From JAJDXO01 sp965221855 (GTDB taxonomy: Bacteria > Pseudomonadota > Alphaproteobacteria > Rhodospirillales > UBA2165), in assembly GCA_965221855.1 (NCBI GenBank), contig CBDCSV010000010.1, positions 310,001-374,000 of the forward strand: DNA of 64,000 nt, written 5' to 3'. A program made the translations under genes and the position numbers. The notes beneath the pieces are model-generated. The model was not told the DNA's origin and made no database searches. It saw nothing but the letters and a program-made list of their open reading frames with translations. This document shows, in pieces, positions 54,181-63,535 of this stretch. The stretch's first letter is position 1. Each line of letters starts with the position of its first letter.

Positions 54181-55070
54181 TGTCCGGCGGCCAGGTTCAT
54201 TTCCGGCGGATCGCGCTGATCGGTATCGGGCTGATCGGCTCGTCGCTGGCGCGCGTCATCAGGCGGGACGGCCTCGCCGGCCACATCGCGGTGGGCGATA
54301 TCGATTCCGCACATTGCGCCAAGGCGCTGGAGCTCGGAATTGCCGACAGCGCCGGCGAAGACGCGGCCGAGGCGGCCAGGGACGCGGACCTCGTGATCAT
54401 CTGCGCCCCCATCGGCGCCTACGCTTCCATCGCCGAGGCCATCGCGCCCGTGCTGAAGCCGGGGGCCATCCTCAGCGACGTGGGCTCGGTCAAGCAGGCG
54501 GTGCTGCGCGACCTGTCCCCGCACGTTCCGGAAGGCGTGCACCTGATCCCCGCCCATCCCGTCGCGGGCACCGAGCATTCGGGCCCCGAATCCGGCTTTC
54601 CGGAGCTGTTCGACGGCCGGTGGTGCGTGCTGACGCCGACGGACGGCGCCGACGAGGCGGCGGTCGAAAAGGTTGCGGCCCTCTGGCGGAGCGCCCGCTC
54701 GATGATCGAGATGATGGACCCGGAGCATCATGACCAGGTGATGGCCGTCACGTCCCACCTGCCGCATCTGATCGCCTACACCATCGTCGGCACCGCGACG
54801 GATCTGGAAAAAAGCCTGCGCAACGAGGTGATCAAGTTCTCGGCCAGCGGCTTCCGCGATTTCACCCGGATCGCCGCCTCCGATCCGGTCATGTGGCGGG
54901 ATGTATTTCTCAACAACCGGGATGCGGTGCTGGAGATTCTACAGCGGTTCAACGAGGACCTGACGGCCATGCAGCGGGCCATCCGCTGGGGCGAGGCCGA
55001 AACCCTGCACGAGCTCTTCTCGCGGACCCGCGATATCCGCCGCCGGGTCATCGACGCCAAACAGGCGTAA
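54180..55070 (+). CDS. tyrC: prephenate/arogenate dehydrogenase family protein (TyrA/TyrC)
   Basis: The 296-residue protein begins with a Rossmann NAD(P) site (RIALIGIGLIGSSLARVIRR). It continues with LVIICAPIGAYASIAEAIAP, LSDVGSVKQAVLRDL, the substrate motif IPAHPVAGTEHSGPESGFPE and the C-terminal helical domain starting VTSHLPHLIAYTIVG. It oxidatively decarboxylates prephenate or arogenate in tyrosine synthesis. The start is given by the TGATG overlap with hisC. The product ends with no regulatory ACT domain, normal for the TyrC type. Confidence 0.93.
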   Translation: MSGGQVHFRRIALIGIGLIGSSLARVIRRDGLAGHIAVGDIDSAHCAKALELGIADSAGEDAAEAARDADLVIICAPIGAYASIAEAIAPVLKPGAILSDVGSVKQAVLRDLSPHVPEGVHLIPAHPVAGTEHSGPESGFPELFDGRWCVLTPTDGADEAAVEKVAALWRSARSMIEMMDPEHHDQVMAVTSHLPHLIAYTIVGTATDLEKSLRNEVIKFSASGFRDFTRIAASDPVMWRDVFLNNRDAVLEILQRFNEDLTAMQRAIRWGEAETLHELFSRTRDIRRRVIDAKQA

Positions 55071-55076
55071 TCCGCC

Positions 55077-56240
55077 TCAGCGGAGAAAGCGCAGCCGGTC
55101 GGTTTCGCCTGCCCCCTCCGGCCATCGGATTTCGGGGATTTCCATCAGCGGCACCGGTCCGGCGGACAGTTTCCGGTCTTGAACCGACAGGGGCAGGCGG
55201 AGCGTCCGGGGTCCGCCGCCGGCCGGGCGCCTGGCCAATGCCCCCAGCACCAGCTTCGCCACCGCCGCGTCACGCGGCCGGACGATGCCGGCCTCGCGCA
55301 GCGCATCGATGGCGCCGGGGAATCCTTCGAGCCGCGCCGTCAATGCGCCGATGGGCTGCAGGTTCCGGTCCAGCGCCAGGGTGCCGCTGGCCTGAACGCC
55401 GAGCTGTCCATAACGCATCTCCACCTTGTCGAGTTCCAGCGTACCGCCCCGGTCCCGCCACGCGCCGAGGCTCTCGAGGACATTTTCCAGCGGAAAGTCA
55501 CCCACCAGCCGCGCCTCGAGCAAAACCCGCTGAAGCGCGTTGCCGAGGGGCAGGCGCGGGAGCGCGGGCGCGTTCACCCCTTCGGCGGCAATCCTAAACC
55601 GGAGATCGGGGGTGGACCCCTCGCCGTCGCCGCCCGGCCGCCGCTCGGCGCTCAGCCCTGCGCTCGCGACGGCATAGGCAGGCCGCCCCCGGCGGTCCTC
55701 GAGGCCGATCCGCCGCAAATCCAGGGACAGAAACTCGGGGAATCCCTTGGAATCGAATGCCGCGGCGGCCCGTACCCGGCCGGTCTCCCCTCGCAACGCC
55801 TGCCGGCCGGGGCCCGAACCGAACTCGAAACCGTGTTCCCCGGTGAGTTCGATCCGAAATTCCCGCGGGCGCCACGGCGCGGTTTCCGCGACCGCGCGTG
55901 CAAACCCGGCGGACCAGGCGGCCTGGCCGGAACCGGGCGGCGGCGAAAATTCGAGTTCGGGATCCCGGGCGATCAGCTTGAAGGCCAGTGGATAACCGCC
56001 GATCTCGAGCCTGCCGACCCTCGCCGACAATCCGCTCGCGGGCCGTTGAGCGATCCATTCCTCGACGCCGGCCTTCAGCCGCGAAGCGCCGGCAAACCAT
56101 AGGACCGTATAGGCCAGCGCGGCAATCGCGATAGCAACCCCGCCGATCAGGCCGTAACGGACAAGCTTCGGAGCGCGTGGGGGCCGATAAGGCGCCGCCG
56201 CGGGTGGCGCGGGCCGCCCCCGGCCGGGGAATCTATCCAT
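55077..56240 (-). CDS. DUF2125 domain-containing membrane-anchored protein
   Basis: The 387-residue protein has a proline-rich cytoplasmic N-terminus (about 1-28), one membrane helix (about 29-52) and a large extracytoplasmic part with the DUF2125 start SRLKAGVEEWIAQRPASGL followed by VGRLEIGGYPLAFKLIARDP. The rest is beta-rich and resembles AsmA/lipid-transfer-like repeats in pattern. DUF2125 proteins are common in alphaproteobacteria and their function is unknown. It is convergent with tyrC (6-bp gap) and divergent from the EamA gene. Confidence 0.9.
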   Translation of the reverse strand: MDRFPGRGRPAPPAAAPYRPPRAPKLVRYGLIGGVAIAIAALAYTVLWFAGASRLKAGVEEWIAQRPASGLSARVGRLEIGGYPLAFKLIARDPELEFSPPPGSGQAAWSAGFARAVAETAPWRPREFRIELTGEHGFEFGSGPGRQALRGETGRVRAAAAFDSKGFPEFLSLDLRRIGLEDRRGRPAYAVASAGLSAERRPGGDGEGSTPDLRFRIAAEGVNAPALPRLPLGNALQRVLLEARLVGDFPLENVLESLGAWRDRGGTLELDKVEMRYGQLGVQASGTLALDRNLQPIGALTARLEGFPGAIDALREAGIVRPRDAAVAKLVLGALARRPAGGGPRTLRLPLSVQDRKLSAGPVPLMEIPEIRWPEGAGETDRLRFLR

Positions 56241-56267
56241 GAGGCGAAACCGCCGGACAAGTCATGG

Positions 56268-56279
56268 CCTATATATAGG
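56268..56279. promoter_or_regulatory. AT-rich palindrome between divergent genes
   Basis: CCTATATATAGG is a perfect 12-bp palindrome 28 bp from the DUF2125 start and about 90 bp from the EamA start; it contains TATATA in both directions and may provide -10 elements for either gene. Confidence 0.4.
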
Positions 56280-56367
56280 CGGGCTGGGCGGGCCGGACAA
56301 AGGTATCGAGATCGATTGCGGTGGTGTAAACAGATGGCGGCCCCCACCTCAGCCGGACGCCGACCGC

Positions 56368-57276
56368 GTGACCGCACCTCAAAGCCCGCCGGACGCACCC
56401 GGCTCCCTGCAATCCGCCTGGATCTCCGCCATGCCGGCGGTGTTCGTCTTTCTGTGGAGCACGGGTTTTATCGGCGCGAAGTTCGGGCTGCCGTTCGCCG
56501 AGCCGTTCTCGTTTCTCGCCGTCAGGATGGCGGTCGTCGCCGTTCTGCTGATTCTGATCGCCATCGCGTTCAAGGCGCCCTGGCCGAGGGATTTGCGGTC
56601 GGTGTTTCACGTCGCCGTGGCGGGGTTGCTGGTGCAGGGCGCCTATCTCGGCGGCGTCTTCGCGGCCATCGACGCCGGGCTGTCGGCGGGATTGAGCGCT
56701 TTGATCACCGGCCTGCAGCCCGCCCTGACCGCCTGCGTGGTGGGGCCGCTCCTGAAGGAACGGGTCACCCCCCGCCAGTGGCTGGGCGTGCTGCTCGGCT
56801 TCGTCGGTGTCGTCCTGGTGGTCGCCAACCGCATAGAGATCGGCGCCGGCGCCTGGGCCGGGATCGGCCTCGCGGCCATCGCACTCTTCGGCATTACCGC
56901 CGGAACCCTGTACCAGAAGCGGTTCTGCGCCGACATGGATCTGCGGTCCGGCTCGGCGATCCAGTTCACGGTCACCTGCCTCGCCATGACCGGCCTCGCC
57001 TTCGCGCTGGAAAGCCGGGACATCCAGTGGACGGTCGAGCTCATCTTCGCGATTGCCTGGCTGGTGGTCGTCCTGTCGCTGGGCGCCGTCACGCTGCTCT
57101 ACATCCTGATCAAGCGGGGGGCGGCGGCGAAGGTCGCGAGCCTCTTCTACCTCGTGCCGCCGGTGACCGCCCTGATGGCGTTCTTCCTGTTCGACGAGCG
57201 GCTGGGCGTTCAGGAATTGATTGGAATGGGCATCGTCGTGGCCGGGGTCGCCCTCGTCACCCGCGAAAAGGCTTAA
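56368..57276 (+). CDS. EamA/DMT-family transporter
   Basis: The protein of about 302 residues has ten predicted membrane helices in two EamA repeats: VFLWSTGFIGAKFGLPFAEP at the start of the first, SALITGLQPALTACVVGPLL in the middle, and SLFYLVPPVTALMAFFLFDE near the end of the second. The family exports amino acids, metabolites or drugs. The GTG at 56368 was preferred to the longer frame (56239); a later ATG at 56431 is also possible. It overlaps the MarR gene stop on the opposite strand by 4 bp. Confidence 0.88.
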   Translation: MTAPQSPPDAPGSLQSAWISAMPAVFVFLWSTGFIGAKFGLPFAEPFSFLAVRMAVVAVLLILIAIAFKAPWPRDLRSVFHVAVAGLLVQGAYLGGVFAAIDAGLSAGLSALITGLQPALTACVVGPLLKERVTPRQWLGVLLGFVGVVLVVANRIEIGAGAWAGIGLAAIALFGITAGTLYQKRFCADMDLRSGSAIQFTVTCLAMTGLAFALESRDIQWTVELIFAIAWLVVVLSLGAVTLLYILIKRGAAAKVASLFYLVPPVTALMAFFLFDERLGVQELIGMGIVVAGVALVTREKA

Positions 57277-57746
57277 ACGCCGTTCGCCAGTTTCTTCAGC
57301 AGCCCAATGAGCTGCCGGCGCTCGTCGTCGGTCAGGCCGCCCCCGATCCGCGCCTCGTGATCCGCGACCATGGGCTTCAGCCGGGCCAGCATCTCCTGTC
57401 CCGTGTCCGTCAACACGAGGGCGTAAGACCGCCGGTCGACGGGTGATGCCCTGCGTTCGACGATGCCCCGGGATTCGAGCGTATCGATAACCGCAACCAT
57501 GGTGGAGCGTTCGATCCCGACCGCCCGGGCGAGCGCCGATTGGGTCAGACCGGGGTTGGCGCCGATCAGGGCGATGACGCCGAATTGCCCCGGCGTGATC
57601 TGCTCCCCGGCCATCTGGCCGGCAAAATCATTGAAGACGGCGACCTGGGCGCGGCGCAGATGATAGCCGACCAGCGATACCAGGACATCGAAGTCCAGCT
57701 CGTCGTCATCGCCGGTCCGGCGCGCTATCAGCACGTTGTCATCCAC
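57273..57746 (-). CDS. MarR-family transcriptional regulator
   Basis: The 157-residue protein has the MarR winged helix: TPGQFGVIALIGANPGLTQS, ALARAVGIERSTMVAVIDTL (recognition helix) and GIVERRASPVDRRSYALVLT (wing with DRR). The GTG start at 57746 has GAGGA before it and lies 7 bp after the aryl-CoA ligase stop, so the two form one operon. MarR regulators of this kind, such as BadR and related proteins, sense aryl-CoA esters and control benzoate or hydroxycinnamate genes, which fits this pairing. Confidence 0.92.
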   Translation of the reverse strand: MDDNVLIARRTGDDDELDFDVLVSLVGYHLRRAQVAVFNDFAGQMAGEQITPGQFGVIALIGANPGLTQSALARAVGIERSTMVAVIDTLESRGIVERRASPVDRRSYALVLTDTGQEMLARLKPMVADHEARIGGGLTDDERRQLIGLLKKLANGV

Positions 57747-57753
57747 GGCGTCC

Positions 57754-59349
57754 TCATGCCGCCGGCTGAGGCCGCGCCGCCTCGCGCTCCTCGGCCAGCT
57801 GCCGGAGGGCAAAGCGCTGAATCTTGCCGGTCGCGGTCTGCGGCATGGCGTCGACGAAATACATCCGCCGCGGACACTTGTAGATCGACAGGGTCGCGGT
57901 CAGATGGTCGGTCAACTCCTGCTCGACCGCGGACCGGGCGGACGCGCCGTCGGGCCCGACCATGAACAGCGCGAGCCGGATGAGCCCGTCTTCGTTGGGC
58001 ACCCCGACCACGGCGGCCTCGCTGACACGGGGATTCTTGAGGACTTCGGTTTCGATTTCGCCGGGCGCCACCCACTGGCCGGAAATCTTCAGCATATCGT
58101 CGCCCCGCCCGTGATATTCGTAGAAGCCTTCCCTATCGCGGACGAAGACGTCGTTGGTGCAGTACCAGCCGTTCTTGAACACCGCGCGGGTCCTGTCGTC
58201 GAGTTTCCAGTAGCCCTGCGCCACCGAATCCATGCGCACCCAAAGAACGCCGGGCTTATCGTCCTCCTCGACCAACTCGCCCCGGTCGTCGATCAATTTC
58301 ACCTTGGTCCCGGGCGTCGGTTTGCCGGTCCGGCCCGCCTTGTGGCTTTCGGGCGTCCCGGCGATGAAGAGGAAGCAGGTCTCGGTCGCGCCGATGCCCT
58401 CCAGCACGGGCCGGCCCGTCGCCGACCGCCATTCCTCGAACAGACCCGCCGGCAGTTTCTCGCCGGCCGAGACATAGTGGCGGACGCTGCGGAATGCCTC
58501 GCCGCCGGCGACGTTCGCCCGCAGAAGGTTGCGATAGAAGGTCGGCACGCTCAGCACGACGGTCGGCTTGAACTTCGAGACCACATCCGCGACCGCCTCC
58601 GCGTCCGGCCAGTCGGGATAGAGGATCGTCGTCGCGCCGAGATGCAGCGAAGCGAACAGGCAGTGCCCGAGCGAGAAGGCGAAAAACAGCTTCGATGAAC
58701 AATAGATCCGATCCCCCCGCCCCATGCCGAGGGACTCGCCCAAGTGCCTCGGCGAGGTGAAGACCGTCCGCTGCGTGTGGACGACCCCCTTGGGCTTCCC
58801 GGTGGTGCCCGAGGAATACATCCAGAAAGCGGGCTCGTCCGCGGCCATCCCGACGGCGTCCAGAGCCGACGATTCGGCGGCCGCAAGCTCCATCAAATCG
58901 GGAAATCCGCCGCCCTCGGCGTGGGTCGTGACGACCGCCGGCTTGACCGATAGACCATCCTCGATTTCCCGGTAGAGCGCGACAAACATGCCGTCCAGGA
59001 TCAGGACGGCGCAGCCGCTGTCCTCGATGGAGTAGGCCAAATCCTCCGCCGTGAGCCGTAAATTCAATGCAACCGGAACGGCGCCGATCTTGAGCGCACC
59101 GAGGTAGGCGTAAACGAATTCGGGACGATCCAAGACCATCATCACCACCCGGTCGCCCTTCTCCACCCCGAGCGTCCGCAAGGTGTTGCCGGCCCGGTTC
59201 ATGCGGTCGGCCACCTGCTCGTAGGTGACCGCCTCGTCGCCGCAGAGTATCGCCACGTCATGGTGCTGGCTCCGCGTCAGCGGCGGCTCCATGATGGCCT
59301 CTGCCATGTTCACGACGGTCCGGGAATTCCGGTTCGGCGGCCTCGTCAT
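57754..59349 (-). CDS. AMP-forming aryl/benzoate-CoA ligase-like protein
   Basis: The 531-residue adenylating enzyme has the P-loop-like A3 motif MYSSGTTGKPKGVVHTQ (residue 180 region), A5 (GIGATETC), A7/A8 (GWYCTNDVFVRDREGFYEYH then GRGDDMLKISGQWVAPGEIE) and the C-terminal lysine motif PQTATGKIQRFALRQL. The arrangement and the PDWPDAEAVADVV segment are typical of benzoate/4-hydroxybenzoate-CoA ligases. It activates an aromatic acid with ATP and CoA. GGGGAG precedes the ATG at 59349. IS256 copy C is inserted 103 bp upstream, which may alter its expression. Confidence 0.9.
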   Translation of the reverse strand: MTRPPNRNSRTVVNMAEAIMEPPLTRSQHHDVAILCGDEAVTYEQVADRMNRAGNTLRTLGVEKGDRVVMMVLDRPEFVYAYLGALKIGAVPVALNLRLTAEDLAYSIEDSGCAVLILDGMFVALYREIEDGLSVKPAVVTTHAEGGGFPDLMELAAAESSALDAVGMAADEPAFWMYSSGTTGKPKGVVHTQRTVFTSPRHLGESLGMGRGDRIYCSSKLFFAFSLGHCLFASLHLGATTILYPDWPDAEAVADVVSKFKPTVVLSVPTFYRNLLRANVAGGEAFRSVRHYVSAGEKLPAGLFEEWRSATGRPVLEGIGATETCFLFIAGTPESHKAGRTGKPTPGTKVKLIDDRGELVEEDDKPGVLWVRMDSVAQGYWKLDDRTRAVFKNGWYCTNDVFVRDREGFYEYHGRGDDMLKISGQWVAPGEIETEVLKNPRVSEAAVVGVPNEDGLIRLALFMVGPDGASARSAVEQELTDHLTATLSIYKCPRRMYFVDAMPQTATGKIQRFALRQLAEEREAARPQPAA

Positions 59350-59452
59350 GCGCTCCCCTGTCAATCGAGACGGCGTATTTGGCCGCAGCCGATGCTCCGG
59401 CGGCAATATTGTTGGGCAGCCGAACTATTTCGTCAAGCGCCGGCGGCGGGCA

Positions 59453-60732
59453 GGTGACGTAAAAATTTATGTGTCAGTTGGGAATGGGGTACTCCCTGTG
59501 GTTTACGACAACCGCAAGAAGGAGCACCCCGATGCCACAGCAAGCTGTAACGATTGAGAACCTACCACAAGCCTTTGAGGTGGTGAAGGAGATGCAAGCA
59601 GGCGGATTGGACTGGGGCGAGGGTTATCGCCCGCTTGGCCGCCAGGCGCTGGCCGAGATCATCGAGGGCCGGATGGCCGAGGCGGTGGATCGCTGGCTCG
59701 ACGGCCTCGATGGCAGCGCTATGCGCGACCGGCGCAACGGCACCTACCGGCGCCGCCTGCTCAGCGAGCTCGGCGACATCGAGCTCAACGTGCCGCGCAC
59801 CCGGCACTTCTGCCCGACCGAGGTTCTGAAGAGCTACGCAAGGCGCGCTCCAGAGATCGACCGCGCCATCCTGGCCGGCTTCGTGCTGGGGCTCTCGACC
59901 CGCAAGGTCGGCGAGGTCCTGCTTGCCCTGCTCGGGCGTCCGGTCTCGGCCGCGACGGTGAGCCGGGTCGCCAAGACCCTCGATCTGTCGGTCGCCGCAT
60001 TCCACCGCCGGCCGCTGAAGAACGCCTACAAGGCGCTGATGCTCGACGGCGTGGTGCTGGCCTGCAAGACCGGCGCCGGCGCGCTCAGGAGGCCGGTCCT
60101 GGTGGCGCTGGGCATACGGCACGACGGCAAGAAGGAGATTATCGACTTCCAACTCGCCGCCAGCGAGAGCGCCGCGGAGTGGGAGCGCTTCCTCACCGCG
60201 TTGCACCGCCGCGGCCTCACCGGCGAGGGCCTTGAGATGATCTGCGTTGATGGCGGCCAAGGCCTGCTCGCCGCCTTGCCGATCGTCTATCACGGCATCC
60301 CCGTTCAGAGGTGCTGGGCGCACAAAATCAGGAACATCCTCAACAAGGTCCGCGTAGCCGACCAGCAGGCCGTCAAGGCCGACGTCCACGCCGTCATGAA
60401 TGCCCCCAACCGCCGCAAGGCCGAGACCGCCGCCCGCCGCTTCGCCGACGCCTGGGAAGATACCTACCCCAAGGCCGTCGCCTGCCTGCGCAACGACCTC
60501 GACGACCTGCTCACCTGCTTCCGCTACAAGGACCTCGCCGAGCGAAAGCAGGTCAGGACCACCAATGCCATCGAACGGAGGTTCCGCGAGGTTCGCAGAC
60601 GAACCCGGCCCATGGGAACCTTCAAGGATAAAACCTCAATGGACCGCATCCTCTACGCGGTCTTCATTCACGAAAACAAGTCTCAGGGAATCAGTACCCC
60701 AGTCTCCCTGACACATAACTCTTGACGTTACC
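59453..60732 (+). mobile_element. IS256-family insertion sequence, copy C (1280 bp)
   Basis: Ends GGTGACG and CGTTACC, flanked by a 9-bp direct repeat CGGCGGGCA (59444-59452 and 60733-60741). It separates the aryl-CoA ligase promoter region from the small gene at 60803-60970. Confidence 0.96.
59532..60725 (+). CDS. IS256-family transposase (copy C)
   Basis: As copy A except ILYAVF for ILFAVF near the C-terminus; intact. Confidence 0.95.
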   Translation: MPQQAVTIENLPQAFEVVKEMQAGGLDWGEGYRPLGRQALAEIIEGRMAEAVDRWLDGLDGSAMRDRRNGTYRRRLLSELGDIELNVPRTRHFCPTEVLKSYARRAPEIDRAILAGFVLGLSTRKVGEVLLALLGRPVSAATVSRVAKTLDLSVAAFHRRPLKNAYKALMLDGVVLACKTGAGALRRPVLVALGIRHDGKKEIIDFQLAASESAAEWERFLTALHRRGLTGEGLEMICVDGGQGLLAALPIVYHGIPVQRCWAHKIRNILNKVRVADQQAVKADVHAVMNAPNRRKAETAARRFADAWEDTYPKAVACLRNDLDDLLTCFRYKDLAERKQVRTTNAIERRFREVRRRTRPMGTFKDKTSMDRILYAVFIHENKSQGISTPVSLTHNS

Positions 60733-60751
60733 CGGCGGGCAAGTCCCCATG

Positions 60752-60776
60752 GCAAAACGGCGGCCCGAAGGCCGCC
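60752..60776 (-). terminator. rho-independent terminator of the small gene
   Basis: On the minus strand GGCGGCC-TTCG-GGCCGCC forms a 7-bp stem with a TTCG tetraloop, followed by GTTTTGCC. It lies 27 bp past the stop of the gene at 60803-60970. Confidence 0.85.
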
Positions 60777-60802
60777 GCCATGTGCCGGTATTCGTGAGGC
60801 TG

Positions 60803-60970
60803 CTAGACGTCCTTGGGCCGCCGGTAGCGCCGGAAATCGTCGACCCCGAATTTGATCAGCTTGGCCGGCGCGCTCACCAACCGCGAGCCGAGACCGTAAA
60901 CCACGCGGTCGCGCTCTTGGCGGGCGGCGCGGACGACGTCCGGGTCCCACAGATAATTCAAACCACTCAT
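60803..60970 (-). CDS. small hypothetical protein of 55 residues
   Basis: This short gene begins MSGLNYLWDPDVVRAARQER and ends FRRYRRPKDV. It has a very good ribosome site (AAAGGAG, 8 bp before ATG), a well-formed terminator after the stop, and lies upstream of IS256 copy C. The protein is basic and amphipathic, with no membrane helix or signal peptide. I do not recognise a named family. Expression signals make it a likely true gene. Confidence 0.75.
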   Translation of the reverse strand: MSGLNYLWDPDVVRAARQERDRVVYGLGSRLVSAPAKLIKFGVDDFRRYRRPKDV

Positions 60971-61087
60971 GACAGGTACTCCTTTATTCTTGATGTTTGG
61001 GCGGGCTCTGTCGGTGCATGTCCGTCCAGGAATATCAAAGACCTAGTGCTCATCGACGATGGCCGCCAGCGCCAAATCGATATCTCT

Positions 61088-61108
61088 GATATGCAAAATT
61101 CGCATATC
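61088..61108. promoter_or_regulatory. operator-like inverted repeat
   Basis: GATATGC-7 bases-GCATATC is a perfect inverted repeat in the 373-bp gap (60971-61343), which is AT-rich from about 61110 to 61185. No gene is seen there; the gap probably holds promoters for the small gene and for the aminopeptidase. Confidence 0.5.
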
Positions 61109-61343
61109 TCGGGAAAAGGCATTTAATGGTTCAATATCAGTTAGTTATGAGAAATTTACTGATTCTCAAGTTCCATAAATTGTGGCATTTTCCAATTCCG
61201 CACCGTGCGCTATTCGTTTAAGCAGCGCTGCCCGCAGACGGAATACCGGCGGGAGAGATTACTTGTCGGGACCGCCGGGCCGACATAGCTTAGACTGGCA
61301 TCAGAGCCAACGCCGGACACCGGCGCTGCCCATCGAGACCCAT

Positions 61344-63368
61344 ATGAATACCCATAGCCCAGAGGACCTCAGCAAGCTGCTCAAGGCATCCGAGGCGCGG
61401 ATCACCGCCGACGAACTGCCGGCGCTGATCGCCGGGGTCGCCGCCGCGCCCGGCGGCGACGGCGGCATGGGGGACCCGGAGGCGTGGATGTCGATGGTCG
61501 CCGAGAGCCCGTCGGAACAACTGCGGGCGTATCTCCGGGCGGCTTTCGACGAGCACCCCCGGACCGAGGCCGCGGCAACCGGCAACCAGTCATCGGAGCG
61601 GCTGGCTCTGCTGCGCGGCTACCTGGCCGGCCGGGACATCGACGGCTTCATCGTTCCGTTGGCCGACGAGCATCAAGGGGAGTATGTCTCCAAACGGGCG
61701 CGCCGGCTGGCCTGGCTGACCGGATTTACCGGCTCGGCCGGAATCGCGATCGTCCTCGAGGATCGGGCCGCCGTCTTCGTCGACGGCCGTTACACCCTTC
61801 AGGCGGCGCAGCAGGTGGATGAAGCCGCCTTCGCCGTTTGTCCGATGGCGGACACTAGCCCGGCGGACTGGCTTGCCGATCAGGACATCGAAGGCCGGAA
61901 GATCGGCTTCGATCCCTGGCTTCACACGGCCGACGGCGCGGCTCGGATGCGGACCGCCTGCGAAAAGGCCGGCGCGGCGTTCGTTCCGCTGCCGCACAAC
62001 GCGATCGACGCCGTTTGGGAGGACCAACCCCCGCGGCCGCTCTCCCCGGTGCTTCTGCATGGCGCGGAGTTCGCCGGCCGGTCCTCGGCCGAAAAACGGG
62101 GCGAAATCACCGAGGAAATGAAAAAGAACGGTGAAAACGCGGTCGTTCTCACGGCGCCGGATTCCATCGCCTGGCTTGCCAATATCAGAGGCGGCGACGT
62201 TCCCTATACGCCGCTGCCCCTGGGCTTCGGCATCCTGCGTGACAACGGCGAGCTGTCGCTGTTCGCCGACCGGCAAAAAGTTCTTCCCGAAACGGCGGCG
62301 GGCCTGGAACGGGGAATAGCCATCGCGGACTACGACGACTTCATCCCGGCCCTCATGGCGCTCGGCGCGGAAAACGCCGCGGTCCGGGTGGACCCGTCCG
62401 GCGCAGCGGAAGCGGTTTTCGAGACGCTGGAGACGGCCGGCGCCCATATTCGCCGCGGCGCCGACCCCTGCGCGCTGCCGAAAGCGTGCAAAAACCCGGC
62501 GGAACTGGACGGCACCCGGCGGGCCCACGTCCGGGACGGCGCGGCGCTGACGCGGTTTCTCGCTTGGCTGGACCGCGAGGCCCTCGCCGCCGGCGCGACG
62601 GAAATGAGCGCCGCCGGCCGATTGGAAGCCTTTCGACGGGAAAACGAGCTGATCCAGGGGCTGAGTTTCCCGACCATATCCGGGGCCGGACCCAACGGAG
62701 CCATCGTCCATTACCGGGTCACGCCGGAGACCGACAGGAAATTGGAGGCCGGCACCTTGTACCTGGTCGATTCCGGCGCCCAATATCTGGACGGCACCAC
62801 CGATGTGACCCGGACGGTCGCGCTGGGCGAGCCGAGCGGCGAAATGCGGGACCGGTTCACCCGGGTGCTCAAGGGCCATATCGCATTGGCGCGGGCCAGG
62901 TTTCCCGAAGGCACGTCCGGCTCGCAGCTGGATGTTCTCGCCCGCGCGCCCCTGTGGAACGCGGGCATCGATTTCGAGCACGGCACCGGGCACGGGGTCG
63001 GCAGCTATCTCGGCGTCCACGAGGGGCCCCAGCGAATTTCGAAACTGCCCAACCGCGTCGGGCTGGAACCGGGGATGATCGTTTCAAACGAGCCCGGCTA
63101 CTACAAGACCGGCGAGTACGGGATCAGGATCGAAAATCTGGTGACCGTGGTGGAGGCCGAGGCGGTCGAGGGCTCGGAACGGAAGACATTCGGCTTCGAA
63201 ACGCTGACCTGCGCGCCCATCGACCGGCGATTGATCGTTCGTTCGCTTCTCGACGCGGCCGAACTGGAATGGCTGAACGGCTATCATGCCTGGGTGGCGG
63301 AGGTCGTCTCGCCGCTCGTCGACGCCGAAACCCGCGGCTGGCTCCGGGAAGCGACGAAAGAAATTTAG
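61344..63368 (+). CDS. aminopeptidase P-like M24 metallopeptidase (Xaa-Pro aminopeptidase) with N-terminal extension
   Basis: The 674-residue protein has two creatinase-N domains (about 85-220 and 240-380; VPLADEHQGEYVSKRARRLA and WLTGFTGSAGIAIV) and the M24 catalytic domain (about 390-610). Metal ligands are visible in LVDSGAQYLDGTTDVTRTV (two Asp), EHGTGHGVGSYLGVHEGP (His) and SNEPGYYKTGEYGIRIENLV (two Glu). It removes N-terminal residues before proline. Relatives are about 600 residues; here about 75 extra residues (MNTHSPEDLSKLLKASEARI onward) precede the usual start. The ATG at 61344 was picked as the first good one; the real start could be further in. Confidence 0.9.
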   Translation: MNTHSPEDLSKLLKASEARITADELPALIAGVAAAPGGDGGMGDPEAWMSMVAESPSEQLRAYLRAAFDEHPRTEAAATGNQSSERLALLRGYLAGRDIDGFIVPLADEHQGEYVSKRARRLAWLTGFTGSAGIAIVLEDRAAVFVDGRYTLQAAQQVDEAAFAVCPMADTSPADWLADQDIEGRKIGFDPWLHTADGAARMRTACEKAGAAFVPLPHNAIDAVWEDQPPRPLSPVLLHGAEFAGRSSAEKRGEITEEMKKNGENAVVLTAPDSIAWLANIRGGDVPYTPLPLGFGILRDNGELSLFADRQKVLPETAAGLERGIAIADYDDFIPALMALGAENAAVRVDPSGAAEAVFETLETAGAHIRRGADPCALPKACKNPAELDGTRRAHVRDGAALTRFLAWLDREALAAGATEMSAAGRLEAFRRENELIQGLSFPTISGAGPNGAIVHYRVTPETDRKLEAGTLYLVDSGAQYLDGTTDVTRTVALGEPSGEMRDRFTRVLKGHIALARARFPEGTSGSQLDVLARAPLWNAGIDFEHGTGHGVGSYLGVHEGPQRISKLPNRVGLEPGMIVSNEPGYYKTGEYGIRIENLVTVVEAEAVEGSERKTFGFETLTCAPIDRRLIVRSLLDAAELEWLNGYHAWVAEVVSPLVDAETRGWLREATKEI

Positions 63369-63535
63369 CCGTCGTTCGGGCGGCCGGGGAGATCATGACC
63401 CCGGTGAGAATGCGGGTTAAGGGCCAGCGCACTTGATTGCCGAGCCGATATGGACAGAATAGCCGCCGATTACGCTTTTCGGGGCAGGTCCGACATGACC
63501 AGACACCTCACAGCCTCCACCGGGGCCAACGGCTG

